Assembly (NCBI GenBank): GCA_963933975.1
Contig: CAWVWE010000031.1
Coordinates: 1 to 23,795 of the forward strand
Reading direction: 5' to 3'
Length of the DNA: 23,795 nucleotides
DNA from: UBA10364 sp905182675
GTDB lineage: Bacteria; Bacteroidota; Bacteroidia; Flavobacteriales; Schleiferiaceae
Shown in pieces: positions 1 to 7,564 of this stretch. The stretch's first letter is position 1, and each line of letters starts with the position of its first letter. The translations under genes and the position numbers were made by a program. The notes below the pieces were generated by a model, which worked only from the letters and a program-made list of their open reading frames with translations, had not been told where the DNA came from and made no database searches.

Positions 1-303
1 TCACACCTTATTTGGGTGGCTGCTTCTGGTACTTCTACTATGACTATTCAAGATGCGGACCTTTCTACCGTTTCTGTATTCCCTAATCCATCTAATGGAG
101 TAGTGAACGTAGAGCTAAACGCTACAACATCTGCTGCAGTCACTGTGGTTGACGTTCTAGGTCAGGTGATTTACTCCGCGAATACAAATTTCGTAGCAGG
201 CCAGCGTCAAATGATTGACCTAAGCAACAACGCAAAAGGTATGTACATCCTATCTATTGAAGGTGAAGGTGTAAATACTGTAGAGCGTATTACAATCAAG
301 TAA
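1..303 (+). CDS. T9SS-exported protein, 3' end only (type A C-terminal sorting domain)
   Basis: The reading frame is open from base 1, so the gene starts upstream of the window; the GTG at 16 is only an internal codon. The visible 100 residues hold a typical T9SS type A sorting domain. A VFPNPSNG motif opens the domain, followed by a short beta-rich stretch (VVDVLGQVIYS), a DLSNNAKGMYIL segment and a terminal VERITIK strand. In Bacteroidota this roughly 80-residue domain sends a protein across the outer membrane and is removed or used for surface attachment. The cargo function cannot be told because its catalytic or adhesive part lies outside the window. The stop is followed closely by a strong intrinsic terminator, so this is the last gene of its transcript. 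The family is recognised from motif order only. Confidence 0.88.
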   Translation, partial: SHLIWVAASGTSTMTIQDADLSTVSVFPNPSNGVVNVELNATTSAAVTVVDVLGQVIYSANTNFVAGQRQMIDLSNNAKGMYILSIEGEGVNTVERITIK

Positions 304-329
304 TCCCTCATTTGCATAACACATTCCCC

Positions 330-363
330 AGCCCGGGCTCCAATGGAGCCTGGGCTTTTTTTT
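330..363 (+). terminator. Rho-independent terminator of the T9SS-exported gene
   Basis: A 12-bp stem pairs 330-341 with 345-356 around an AAT loop; only one pair is a G-T wobble. A run of eight T residues follows (356-363). It lies 26 bases after the stop codon at 303 and points along the plus strand. Confidence 0.93.
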
Positions 364-370
364 GTAAACC

Positions 371-397
371 AAAAAAATCGCGCTTTTAGCGCGATTT
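371..397 (-). terminator. Rho-independent terminator of the mlaEF-type operon
   Basis: A perfect 9-bp GC-rich stem (AAATCGCGC at 375-383 against 389-397, loop TTTTA) is preceded on the plus strand by seven A residues (371-377). Read on the minus strand this gives stem then T-run, 43 bases beyond the stop of the ATPase gene. It sits back to back with the plus-strand terminator, insulating the two convergent units. Confidence 0.9.
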
Positions 398-439
398 AAA
401 ATTCATGTAGTAGACCGTAAGATTGATTTTCTGGGGTGC

Positions 440-1198
440 CTATTTTCTCAAAGCGGCCCTCACCTGTTTGAATAACTTTGATTTGAATACATATTCCTCC
501 ACATCAGCGTTAGTACTGCCTAAAACTTCGTTATTCGTGCCTTCCCATACTTTGTAACCGTCTTTCATAAAGACTACATGATCTCCTATCTCCAGCACAG
601 AGTTCATGTCGTGCGTATTGACTATGGTCGTCATATTAAATTCGTGGGTCAATTCTTGAATCAATTGATCAATCACTATCGCAGTCTCTGGGTCTAAACC
701 AGAATTAGGCTCATCACAGAATAAATACTTTGGATTCATTGAAATCGCACGGGCAATAGATACACGCTTCTGCATTCCTCCAGATATTTCAGCTGGGAAC
801 ATATCGCCGGAACCTTGAAGCCGCACACGATCCATAACAAAACTTACACGCTCATCCTTTTGGTGCTCTGTCATATTAGAGAACATATCCAAAGGAAATC
901 TGATGTTCGCAGCAACACTCATGCTGTCAAATAAAGCACCACCTTGAAACACCATCCCAAGCTCTTGACGTAAAAGCTTGCGACGTTCTTTTGTCATTTC
1001 GCCTAGAATTTCATCACCATAATGAATACTCCCCTGATCAGGATCATAGAGGCCTAATATGGTTTTTAAAAAAACAGTCTTACCTGATCCGGAACGGCCA
1101 ATGATGAGGTTCGTCTTTCCTGGGATGAAATCAACATCAATTCCCTTCAGAACCTGATTATCTCCGAATTGTTTGTGGATGCCTTTAACCTGTATCAT
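440..1198 (-). CDS. mlaF: MlaF-like ABC transporter ATP-binding protein
   Basis: This is a 252-residue ABC ATPase of the phospholipid/organic-solvent-tolerance (Mla) family, which powers lipid movement between inner and outer membranes. Seen in the sequence: Walker A GRSGSGKT (34-41), Q-loop Gln85, a modified signature ISGGMQKR (138-145), Walker B leading to CDEPNSGLDP (161-170), and switch His196 in NTHD. SGGM in place of SGGQ is characteristic of MlaF relatives, and the permease next door supports the assignment. I chose the ATG at 1198: it overlaps the permease stop as ATGA, and the domain starts directly with MIQVKGIHKQFG. A longer frame up to 1252 would only add residues overlapping the permease. 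The DEPT of most ABC proteins is DEPN here. No MlaD-type substrate-binding gene is seen next to the pair. Confidence 0.9.
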   Translation of the reverse strand: MIQVKGIHKQFGDNQVLKGIDVDFIPGKTNLIIGRSGSGKTVFLKTILGLYDPDQGSIHYGDEILGEMTKERRKLLRQELGMVFQGGALFDSMSVAANIRFPLDMFSNMTEHQKDERVSFVMDRVRLQGSGDMFPAEISGGMQKRVSIARAISMNPKYLFCDEPNSGLDPETAIVIDQLIQELTHEFNMTTIVNTHDMNSVLEIGDHVVFMKDGYKVWEGTNNEVLGSTNADVEEYVFKSKLFKQVRAALRK

Positions 1199-1944
1199 GC
1201 GTTCAAGATTAAATCGGTCAAGACATAATTCGCTAAAATGATGGCTAAACAAGAGCGTACTACCGCGTTAGTGCTTGCTACACCGACCTCAACAGCTCCA
1301 CCCTTAACCGTATAACCACAATAGGCACTGATGCTACCTATGATGAAGGCATAAGCAACAGTTTTTATGAGTGCGTAGAACGTATAAAACGGCATAAACT
1401 CCATTCTATATCCAATCAATGTATCTGAAAATGATATGAGTCCCAACGCACCTCCCACCATATAACCTCCCCACAACCCAAGAGCTATGGATAAGATAAT
1501 GAGTATTGGGTTAAATAGGAGTTGGGCTACTATTTTAGGCAGTATTAAAAAGCTTGCACTATTTACTCCCATTACCTCTAACGCATCAATCTGCTCAGAA
1601 ACCCTCATAGTACCTAGACTAGATGCGATATTTGACCCCACTTTTCCAGCTAAAATCAAGCTAATTACGGTAGGGCTAAACTCTAAGGTGATAGATTCGC
1701 GCGTCGCTATTGCGATGTAGTAAGCAGGAATAAGTGGGTCACTTAAATTAAGTGCCGTTTGAATAGTTACCACAGCACCCATGAATACTGAAAGTATAGC
1801 TACGATACCAATAGAATCTAAACCCAACAGTCTAATCTCCTGAAGCAAAGCCCGGTAAAAGATTATCCAGCGGTCCGGACGTCTAAAGACTTTAGACATC
1901 AACATGGCATAAGCACCAATTCCTTCAAAAAAGTTCGTGATCAT
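1195..1944 (-). CDS. mlaE: MlaE/YrbE-family ABC transporter permease
   Basis: This 249-residue hydrophobic protein has about five to six membrane segments and matches the MlaE permease family in length and layout. An N-terminal amphipathic stretch comes first, then membrane helices with the family's conserved central region (TLEFSPTVISLILAGKVGSN, then ALEVMGVN). The E-F-x-P-T and L-A-G-K-x-G-x-N patterns are family hallmarks. It should form the inner-membrane dimer that couples to the ATPase encoded directly downstream, with which it shares a 4-base ATGA overlap. This implies translational coupling and fixed stoichiometry. It is the first gene of the minus-strand unit, divergent from the small lipoprotein gene 42 bases away. 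Substrate (phospholipid or another envelope lipid) is inferred from the family only. Confidence 0.9.
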   Translation of the reverse strand: MITNFFEGIGAYAMLMSKVFRRPDRWIIFYRALLQEIRLLGLDSIGIVAILSVFMGAVVTIQTALNLSDPLIPAYYIAIATRESITLEFSPTVISLILAGKVGSNIASSLGTMRVSEQIDALEVMGVNSASFLILPKIVAQLLFNPILIILSIALGLWGGYMVGGALGLISFSDTLIGYRMEFMPFYTFYALIKTVAYAFIIGSISAYCGYTVKGGAVEVGVASTNAVVRSCLAIILANYVLTDLILNA

Positions 1945-1948
1945 GTGG

Positions 1949-1976
1949 CTAATTTACATTTTCTTTGAAGTACAAA
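1949..1976 (-). promoter_or_regulatory. Possible promoter of the mlaE-type operon
   Basis: On the minus strand, TTTG (1973-1976) and TAAATTAG (1949-1956, one mismatch to TAnnTTTG) are separated by 16 bases, slightly short for the Bacteroidota -33/-7 spacing. The -7-like box ends only four bases before the ATG, which would give a very short leader or none. Confidence 0.22.
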
Positions 1977-1986
1977 CTCCTTTACT

Positions 1987-2115
1987 ATGAAGAGAATTGC
2001 CATTATTTCCGTTGTGTTTATAGCACTTGCCTTGAGCAGTTGTGGATCGAGAAGAGACTGTGATTGTCCATCATTCTCTTCTATTGATCAGAATGAATCC
2101 ACTTCGCAAGGATAA
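1987..2115 (+). CDS. Very small cysteine-rich lipoprotein (42 aa)
   Basis: An ATG at 1987 opens a 42-residue frame ending in TAA at 2113-2115. The product has two basic residues, a hydrophobic core and a lipobox (ALSSC) with the lipidated Cys at position 19. That leaves a mature peptide of only 24 residues, which begins CGSRRDCDCPSF and holds two further cysteines. The stop codon abuts the ATG of the SprT-like gene, so the two are almost certainly translated in tandem. A complete type II signal in the correct position, plus this junction, make a real gene much more likely than chance. I do not recognise a named family, and function is unknown. Two extra cysteines next to the lipid anchor could bind a metal or form a disulphide; this is inference. 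Confidence 0.72.
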   Translation: MKRIAIISVVFIALALSSCGSRRDCDCPSFSSIDQNESTSQG

Positions 2116-2718
2116 ATGGACTTTGATCCTCTACTTCCTTATTTACCCGAAGGCGATTTCATTCCCTTGTTAAACAAATGGCTTGAGAAAGAGAAATTCG
2201 AGCTCATTCTGCACCGTCCTCGTGCTACGAAGCTTGGCGACTTCAGACCTCCGCAACAGGGTAGTATAGCTAAAATCACCCTCAACAGTAATCTAGGACC
2301 TTACCAGTTCCTAACCACGCTGACCCATGAGATTGCACATTTGAAAGTCTGGAATGCACATGCACGTAAAGCGTCACCGCATGGAATAGAGTGGAAAACT
2401 GTTTTTGGTGAGATGCTTCAAGAATTGGCAATTTATCAGACATGGCCGGAAGCATACCTTGCGGCCATATTAAGACATGCCAACAGACCTAAATCTTCTG
2501 TAGGCGCGGACCCAGATTTACAGAAAGTAATCTTACGATTAGACCATAACAGTGAAGTATTTCTGCTGCAAGATGTCCTAAACGGAGCAAACTTCATCTT
2601 TAAAGGGCGGGCTTTTAAACGACTCGAAAAAAGACGTACACGAGCATTAGTTTTAGAAATCTCTTCTGGAATGAAATACACTATTCCTCTAGTCGCCCAA
2701 GTTGAGCCGCAGGATTAG
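2116..2718 (+). CDS. SprT-like zinc metalloprotease-fold protein
   Basis: The 200-residue protein has the zincin motif HEIAH at 71-75 (ligands His71 and His75, catalytic Glu72). A probable third ligand, His89, lies in SPHGIEWK, the spacing seen in SprT/Spartan-family proteins. The preceding segment (TLNSNL...FLTTLTHEIAH) also matches SprT family structure. No CxxC zinc ribbon is visible in the C-terminal half, unlike full-length SprT or Spartan. No signal peptide is present, so it should act in the cytoplasm. The DNA-protein-crosslink protease role of eukaryotic relatives cannot be assumed for this bacterial branch. Its ATG immediately follows the stop of the lipoprotein gene. The downstream purK start lies 25 bases past its stop. 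Confidence 0.85.
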   Translation: MDFDPLLPYLPEGDFIPLLNKWLEKEKFELILHRPRATKLGDFRPPQQGSIAKITLNSNLGPYQFLTTLTHEIAHLKVWNAHARKASPHGIEWKTVFGEMLQELAIYQTWPEAYLAAILRHANRPKSSVGADPDLQKVILRLDHNSEVFLLQDVLNGANFIFKGRAFKRLEKRRTRALVLEISSGMKYTIPLVAQVEPQD

Positions 2719-2726
2719 TACATTTG
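2719..2726 (+). promoter_or_regulatory. Bacteroidota -7 promoter element for purK
   Basis: TACATTTG is a perfect match to TAnnTTTG. It begins at the base after the SprT-like stop codon and ends 17 bases before the purK ATG. A TTG at 2702-2704 could be a weak -33 element (14-base spacing, short). The box supports the purK ATG at 2744 rather than the upstream TTG codon. Confidence 0.5.
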
Positions 2727-2743
2727 CATCAAATTCGTTTCTC

Positions 2744-3922
2744 ATGGCAAAGAACATCTTCTCCACAGGATATACTCTAGGCATTCTAGGGGGTGGCCAA
2801 TTAGGCAAAATGATGCTGTACACTGCCCGCAAGTTTGACATCCGTACGAGAGTATTAGATCCTAGTCCCGATGCACCTGGTCAATATGGAGCGCACGAGT
2901 TCGTGATTGGAGATTTAATGGATTATCAAGCAGTGATGGATTTCGGGGCACATTGCGACACATTGTGTATTGAAATCGAATCTGTCAATGTGCAAGCATT
3001 AAGAGATCTACGGTCCATGGGCAAGAAAGTTCATCCAAACCCGGATAGCCTGGAGATCATTCAAAATAAGACGAAACAAAAAAAATTCTACGCTGACCAC
3101 GGTATTCCAACAGCAAAGTTTGAAATGGTCCATGGACATGATGAGCTTAAGTCAATATTATCTAACTGGAACCTACCGTTTGTATGGAAAGCATCCACAG
3201 GTGGTTATGATGGTTTTGGTGTTATTGTTTGTAGGTCGACAGCGGATGTCAAGCTTATCCCTGATACCCCTGGAATGCTGGAGGACTTCGTTGATTTCGA
3301 TTTAGAAGTAAGCGTTATTGTTGCTCAAAATGAAAGTGGCGACATTAAAACCTTCCCTGTTGCCGATCAAGAATTTCACCCAACCGCCAATCAAGTGGAA
3401 TATGTGTTGTGTCCATCTGTGTTGACAGAAGATATGCAGCGTAGAGCTCAGGAAATAGCAATTAGAACCGCCAAGGCCTACGATATTTGTGGCTTATTAG
3501 CGGTGGAACTCTTCGTTACACCCTCTGGAGAAATCATGGTTAACGAGGTAGCTCCTAGGCCTCATAACAGCGGTCATCATACCATAGAGGCTTGTTATAC
3601 ATCTCAGTTTGAGCAGCATATTAGGGCTGTCTTGGATTTGCCGTTGGGCTCCACTGAATTAAAGTGTTCTGCAGTTATGGCGAATCTTGTGGGAGCCGAG
3701 GGGTATTCGGGTAATGTGATTTACGATGGCTACAATGATCTACTGGGCGAGGCAGGGATCAATATTCATATTTATGGCAAAGCACAAACCCGTCCATTTA
3801 GAAAAATGGGGCATGTGACTGCCATTTCCAATTCACGCGAAGAAGCAAGAGTAAAAGCAGAATGGGCAAAGAATAGTATCTTGGTCAAAACTCAAGACAA
3901 CGCTTTAGGGCAAAAGCTATAG
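2744..3922 (+). CDS. purK: N5-carboxyaminoimidazole ribonucleotide synthase (PurK)
   Basis: This 392-residue ATP-grasp enzyme carries out ATP- and bicarbonate-dependent conversion of AIR to N5-CAIR in purine synthesis. Visible features are the N-terminal preATP-grasp glycine loop GILGGGQLGKMM (13-24), an ATP-binding segment WKASTGGYDGFGV, the acidic metal-binding region DFVDFDLEVSVIVA, and the C-terminal family signature NEVAPRPHNSGHHTIE. Length agrees with PurK. An in-frame TTG at 2702 would extend the frame into the preceding gene. The ATG at 2744 is preferred because a perfect -7 promoter box lies just upstream and the extra residues resemble nothing conserved. purE follows after three bases, so the two enzymes of this two-step conversion are made together. 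Confidence 0.96.
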   Translation: MAKNIFSTGYTLGILGGGQLGKMMLYTARKFDIRTRVLDPSPDAPGQYGAHEFVIGDLMDYQAVMDFGAHCDTLCIEIESVNVQALRDLRSMGKKVHPNPDSLEIIQNKTKQKKFYADHGIPTAKFEMVHGHDELKSILSNWNLPFVWKASTGGYDGFGVIVCRSTADVKLIPDTPGMLEDFVDFDLEVSVIVAQNESGDIKTFPVADQEFHPTANQVEYVLCPSVLTEDMQRRAQEIAIRTAKAYDICGLLAVELFVTPSGEIMVNEVAPRPHNSGHHTIEACYTSQFEQHIRAVLDLPLGSTELKCSAVMANLVGAEGYSGNVIYDGYNDLLGEAGINIHIYGKAQTRPFRKMGHVTAISNSREEARVKAEWAKNSILVKTQDNALGQKL

Positions 3923-3925
3923 ACA

Positions 3926-4417
3926 ATGGTAGGAATCATCATGGGCAGTACATCAGATCTGCCGATCATGCAACAAGCAATAGACGTACTCACAACTCTT
4001 CAAATAGCCTTTGAAGTAGACATTGTTAGCGCACACCGCACCCCTGAGAAATTGATGGATTACGGGACAAACGCACACCTTAGAAATATTAAAGTCATCA
4101 TTGCTGGTGCTGGTGGCGCGGCGCATTTACCCGGGATGATCGCTTCATTAAGCCCACTCCCTGTTGTAGGTGTTCCCATAAAGAGCTCCAACTCAATTGA
4201 TGGATGGGACAGCGTTTTGTCTATTCTTCAGATGCCAGGTGGTGTGCCGGTAGCAACAGTTGCACTCGACGGAGCAAAAAATGCAGGAATACTCGCAGCG
4301 CAGATAATTGGATCCTCTGATAAAGAGGTTTTAGACCGTATAATGGCCTACAAAGAAGATCTTAAAGTCAAAGTCTTAAAAGGAGCTGAGGAAGTCAAAG
4401 CAAACTATAATCGTTAG
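3926..4417 (+). CDS. purE: N5-CAIR mutase, class I (PurE)
   Basis: The 163-residue protein converts N5-CAIR to CAIR, completing the step begun by PurK upstream. Sequence hallmarks are GSTSDLP (7-13, phosphate-binding), SAHRTP (35-40, with catalytic His37) and GAGGAAHLPGMIAS (61-74). This is the class I PurE pattern, which fits a genome that also encodes PurK. The ATG at 3926 lies three bases after the PurK stop. The stop codon sits inside the loop of a perfect inverted repeat, so mRNA folding at the 3' end may protect or terminate the transcript. It converges with the LytTR regulator gene that ends at 4452. Confidence 0.96.
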   Translation: MVGIIMGSTSDLPIMQQAIDVLTTLQIAFEVDIVSAHRTPEKLMDYGTNAHLRNIKVIIAGAGGAAHLPGMIASLSPLPVVGVPIKSSNSIDGWDSVLSILQMPGGVPVATVALDGAKNAGILAAQIIGSSDKEVLDRIMAYKEDLKVKVLKGAEEVKANYNR

Positions 4418-4426
4418 CGATTATAG
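4405..4426. terminator. Perfect 9-bp inverted repeat at the end of purE
   Basis: CTATAATCG (4405-4413) and CGATTATAG (4418-4426) are perfect complements around a four-base TTAG loop; the last three loop bases are the purE stop codon. It lies between convergent genes, so a bidirectional terminator or mRNA-end hairpin is the simplest reading. There is no T-run on either side, so intrinsic termination would be weak. Confidence 0.45.
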
Positions 4427-4451
4427 GCACTGGCTCATCGTTATTAGCTTA

Positions 4452-5180
4452 TTACAAGCTCTTTAAATGCTGCACTAGAATCTCTTTCTTCCTATTGCTT
4501 ACGGGCACTGTAGATCCTTCAGTTAAAAGCAAGTATCCGCCGTCAGCACTTACGTATCTAGAAATCATTTCAAGGTTTACAAGGTGACTCTTATGTACTC
4601 GCTCGAAGCCTGCGGGTCTTAATAAGGTCTCATAGTCCTTCATGGTTTTTGAAGCCAGCACACTGGTTTTATTCTTTAAAAAGAATTGGGTATAATTTGA
4701 GCTGCTCTCGCACCGTACAATCTCATTTACATTGAGAATATACATTCCTTCCGTCGTAGGGATGACTAATTTTTTAGGGGCGCCCTTTGCTGCCTGAGTA
4801 ACTACCTCCTGACGGTCTGTGCTTACACGTTCACCTGCTTTGCGAACTGCCAACACTAAATCCTCAGCATCGATTGGCTTCAATAAATAATCCAGGGCAG
4901 CGTATTTAATAGCTTGTACTGCGAACTCGTCGTGGGCAGTTGTAAAAATGAGTGATGGAAGCTCATCCCCATTCCACTGGTCTATCAGGTCAAAGCCACT
5001 TTCCCCATTTAAGTTGACATCTAAGAATACCACATCCACCTCTTCCTCATGTAAGACAGCGAGGGCTTCTTTTACGCTCCTGCACATTCCAATTATAGTG
5101 ACTTCCGGGCAAAATAGGTTCAACTTACCTTTCAGACTTTCTAGTACTGGCTGTTCGTCGTCTAATAATAGTACATTCAT
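4452..5180 (-). CDS. LytTR-family response regulator
   Basis: The 242-residue regulator has an N-terminal receiver domain and a C-terminal LytTR DNA-binding domain. The receiver shows the acidic pair Asp7/Asp8, phospho-acceptor Asp54 (FLDVNLNGESG), the switch Thr region (FTTAHDEFA) and Lys101 (YLLKPIDAEDL). A linker of about 20 residues follows. The LytTR domain (about 140-240) has the typical order: RCESSSNYTQFFL, TMKDYETLL, FERVHKSHLVNL and VPVSNRKK. This domain binds direct repeats as a dimer. It lies 36 bases downstream of the histidine kinase gene on the same strand, a standard cognate pair. Target genes cannot be deduced. Confidence 0.93.
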   Translation of the reverse strand: MNVLLLDDEQPVLESLKGKLNLFCPEVTIIGMCRSVKEALAVLHEEEVDVVFLDVNLNGESGFDLIDQWNGDELPSLIFTTAHDEFAVQAIKYAALDYLLKPIDAEDLVLAVRKAGERVSTDRQEVVTQAAKGAPKKLVIPTTEGMYILNVNEIVRCESSSNYTQFFLKNKTSVLASKTMKDYETLLRPAGFERVHKSHLVNLEMISRYVSADGGYLLLTEGSTVPVSNRKKEILVQHLKSL

Positions 5181-5216
5181 GGAAGTGACATAAATTGATT
5201 TAACTAAATCTAAGAT

Positions 5217-7241
5217 TTAATCTAATGCATGAGTACTCAAAATGAGTGAAACGTGGGTTCCGAAAATTGAAGAGTCCATAGTACTCGAAATAATGCTCAT
5301 CTGAAAGACCGATTGATGCTTCTTACTAAGCAATTCAAGACGCTCCTCTATAATTGCAAGCCCATGAGACTGATCTGTACCTAATACCTTCTGATAGCCA
5401 GGTCCATTATCTTTAACCGTTACGAGAATACCGTCAGAGGTCGCTGAGACATGAACCTTTATCGCAGCATCTAAGTTTAACTGCATGTTAGGCCTGACGG
5501 CATGCTGAACCGCATTTTCAATGATGGGTTGCAACAGCAATGGCGGGAGAAAGGTGTCAAATTGATCAATCTCATCATCAACAACCATATCGAAATCAAA
5601 CGACCCATAACGCAGCTCACATAATGCAATATATTGCTTTAGCAACTCTACCTCATCAGCTAAAACCATCGTGGTGCTTCTAGATCCATCTAGTGTCAAG
5701 CGCATAAGTTTAGCCAGTTTTCCCATATAATTCACGGCATCTTTAGGCTGGTTTGTGAAAATGAAATTAGAGATCGCATCCAATGCGTTAAACAAAAAGT
5801 GCGGATTCATTTGACTGCGTTTACTGGCCAATTCAGCATCTGCCAAACGCTCGGTTAATTCTAACTTCGCGTCTGCTTTTTGTCGTAATTGGCGCTGCCA
5901 AAAAATAACGATTGCAGAAATCAAGAGAATAATGACGCTCCAAAATATTGGTCTTTTATACCACGGAGCGCGAATGAGATAGGACAATCGCATAGAATTC
6001 GCCCCCTGAAAATCGAGTCGAGTACTCAGTTGCACATCCAACTCATACTTACCTGGAGCAGGATGGTCGAAAATTACAGGAGACGTAGGGTCCCATATTT
6101 GCCAATCTTCCCCATTGAAACTATAACGAGCTAAAACCGGACTTGCACTAGCTAATTTTATGTCTGCCGCAAAACCAATAGAATGTGGAGCAATTTGCAA
6201 TTCATCAAATGATGCCACCGGCAAACCATCTTCTGTAAAACTCAAATCCCATTTGGATATAGGGCTTGGTAATCCACGATTAGCAAAGGCGTACACTCCG
6301 TTTGGAGTCGCCACCCATAATTCGCTTCCAATAAGAGCTACATCATAATTGCCTGGCTTTGGCGGCATGAACCCTCTGCTTCTACCAATCAAAAATTGTG
6401 CTGTGTCATTTCGGATTGCTACTAGTCCTTTAGATGAAATTTGGTACTCCATATTACCAATAGTATCAGCGGAATATAAATCAGTATTTTTCTCTACAAC
6501 TCTCTGAGTAATCGGTGCAACATCATCAGAAGACCAGTCTCCCGAAAGAATTTTATTTAAGGGTATTGAGCCAATTGGCGTTCTTGCCATAGCACCATCA
6601 AAAGAGAAAATAGGCATGCCTCCACCTACCTTATGCCAGTGCCCTCTCCATGAATAATATCCACCTTCCGTGCTGAGCAATAAACCCTCTTGGGTTGGTG
6701 CAATATCGAAGATCAAGCCTTTAAAGGTCGTTTCATCTAAGAGCATACCTTCTTCTGAATAGATCAAAAGTTTTGGACCAGTTCTTAGAAAAACTACCCC
6801 GGATTTTAGATCGGGGAAAGGCGCCAACTCCGTACTTGAAAATCGCCAAAAACCTGAAGCCTCACTATACTTGATCTTAGCGTAATCGCTGTATTGAACT
6901 TTTAATAAGCCCTCTGTTACGATGAAATTCGTACCACTGGCATTGGTAAGGTCCAGCGGATACGACTGAAGAACACCCTCCGTTAACGGCACTAAAGAAT
7001 CCGATACTACGGTAAATCCAAATACCGTCTTGCGTGAATAGTTTGCAAACTGCTCAGAGGCGACGATGCTGTTTTCTACCAGTTCAAAGACCCCTGAACC
7101 CTGCGTTCCTATATACAATCGCTCTCCATGCCACGCAATGCTAATCACTGGATCAGAAGGGAAACCTTCGGCTGGACCAAAAGATTGCCCGTAGGTGAAC
7201 ATGGGAATCAAAACGAGTAAAAACAAACATCTAATCTTCAT
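5217..7241 (-). CDS. LytS-type sensor histidine kinase with periplasmic propeller/Y_Y_Y-like sensor
   Basis: This is a 674-residue membrane sensor. Residues 1-18 form a signal peptide (FLLVLIPMFTYG|Q). The long periplasmic part (to about 425) has repeated short beta segments like two-component-regulator propeller repeats. It ends with a Y_Y_Y-like module (YSFNGEDWQIWD through LSYLIRAPWYKRPIFW), the usual junction before the membrane in Bacteroidota sensors. One membrane helix spans about 430-449, then a short coiled linker. The kinase core is the His_kinase type: QMNPHFLFNAL with His481, an N-box PIIENAVQHA (Asn576), and a HATPase G-box DNGPGYQKV (611-619). The LytTR regulator is encoded immediately downstream. 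The propeller is degenerate and its ligand is unknown; unlike hybrid HTCS sensors there is no fused regulator. Confidence 0.92.
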   Translation of the reverse strand: MKIRCLFLLVLIPMFTYGQSFGPAEGFPSDPVISIAWHGERLYIGTQGSGVFELVENSIVASEQFANYSRKTVFGFTVVSDSLVPLTEGVLQSYPLDLTNASGTNFIVTEGLLKVQYSDYAKIKYSEASGFWRFSSTELAPFPDLKSGVVFLRTGPKLLIYSEEGMLLDETTFKGLIFDIAPTQEGLLLSTEGGYYSWRGHWHKVGGGMPIFSFDGAMARTPIGSIPLNKILSGDWSSDDVAPITQRVVEKNTDLYSADTIGNMEYQISSKGLVAIRNDTAQFLIGRSRGFMPPKPGNYDVALIGSELWVATPNGVYAFANRGLPSPISKWDLSFTEDGLPVASFDELQIAPHSIGFAADIKLASASPVLARYSFNGEDWQIWDPTSPVIFDHPAPGKYELDVQLSTRLDFQGANSMRLSYLIRAPWYKRPIFWSVIILLISAIVIFWQRQLRQKADAKLELTERLADAELASKRSQMNPHFLFNALDAISNFIFTNQPKDAVNYMGKLAKLMRLTLDGSRSTTMVLADEVELLKQYIALCELRYGSFDFDMVVDDEIDQFDTFLPPLLLQPIIENAVQHAVRPNMQLNLDAAIKVHVSATSDGILVTVKDNGPGYQKVLGTDQSHGLAIIEERLELLSKKHQSVFQMSIISSTMDSSIFGTHVSLILSTHALD

Positions 7242-7564
7242 ACCACAATGTTAGCGAAAAGGAAGATGCGTAGGGGTCTACTTTATCTGAATTTCACAAG
7301 ATATATGTAACTCTAAGTCATCAAAATCAGTCCAGGTATTCTGGAGCATTTCGCGCTCGTTGAGCAATTGGGGTTTACGTTGTTATAAACAGTGACTGTA
7401 AGTCTACGGTCCTCATTAGTCTATATTTCTCTGCTCAAAAAATTATGGTTATCCGATTTTATGTCAGCAAAGTTGAATGACTTTTAGTATTAATTTTTAC
7501 TTAATCTACTCGTATCATGTATTAGCAAATACTTATATTCGTGTTTTTGTACCAACTACCATTT
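7242..7564. other. Divergent intergenic region, 323 bases, no convincing gene
   Basis: The region separates the kinase gene (minus) from the LysR gene (plus) and must hold both promoters. Only tiny frames of 20 codons or fewer are seen. A near-consensus -7 box TATATTCG (7535-7542) lies 22 bases before the LysR ATG. Overlapping its upstream side is an inverted repeat GTATT-AGCA-AATAC (7519-7532), a possible LysR autoregulatory site. On the minus strand TAACATTG (7246-7253) is a one-mismatch -7 box only four bases from the kinase ATG. None is strong. Confidence 0.4.

Noticed and set aside
2702..2743. TTG start for PurK overlapping the SprT-like gene
   Set aside because: The extra 14 residues are not conserved-looking, and a -7 promoter box lies between this codon and the ATG at 2744.
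7242..7540. Small RNA or riboswitch in the kinase/LysR intergenic region
   Set aside because: Only short imperfect stems (for example GCTC-GTT-GAGC near 7363) are visible, with no terminator-like T-run and no recognisable conserved motif.
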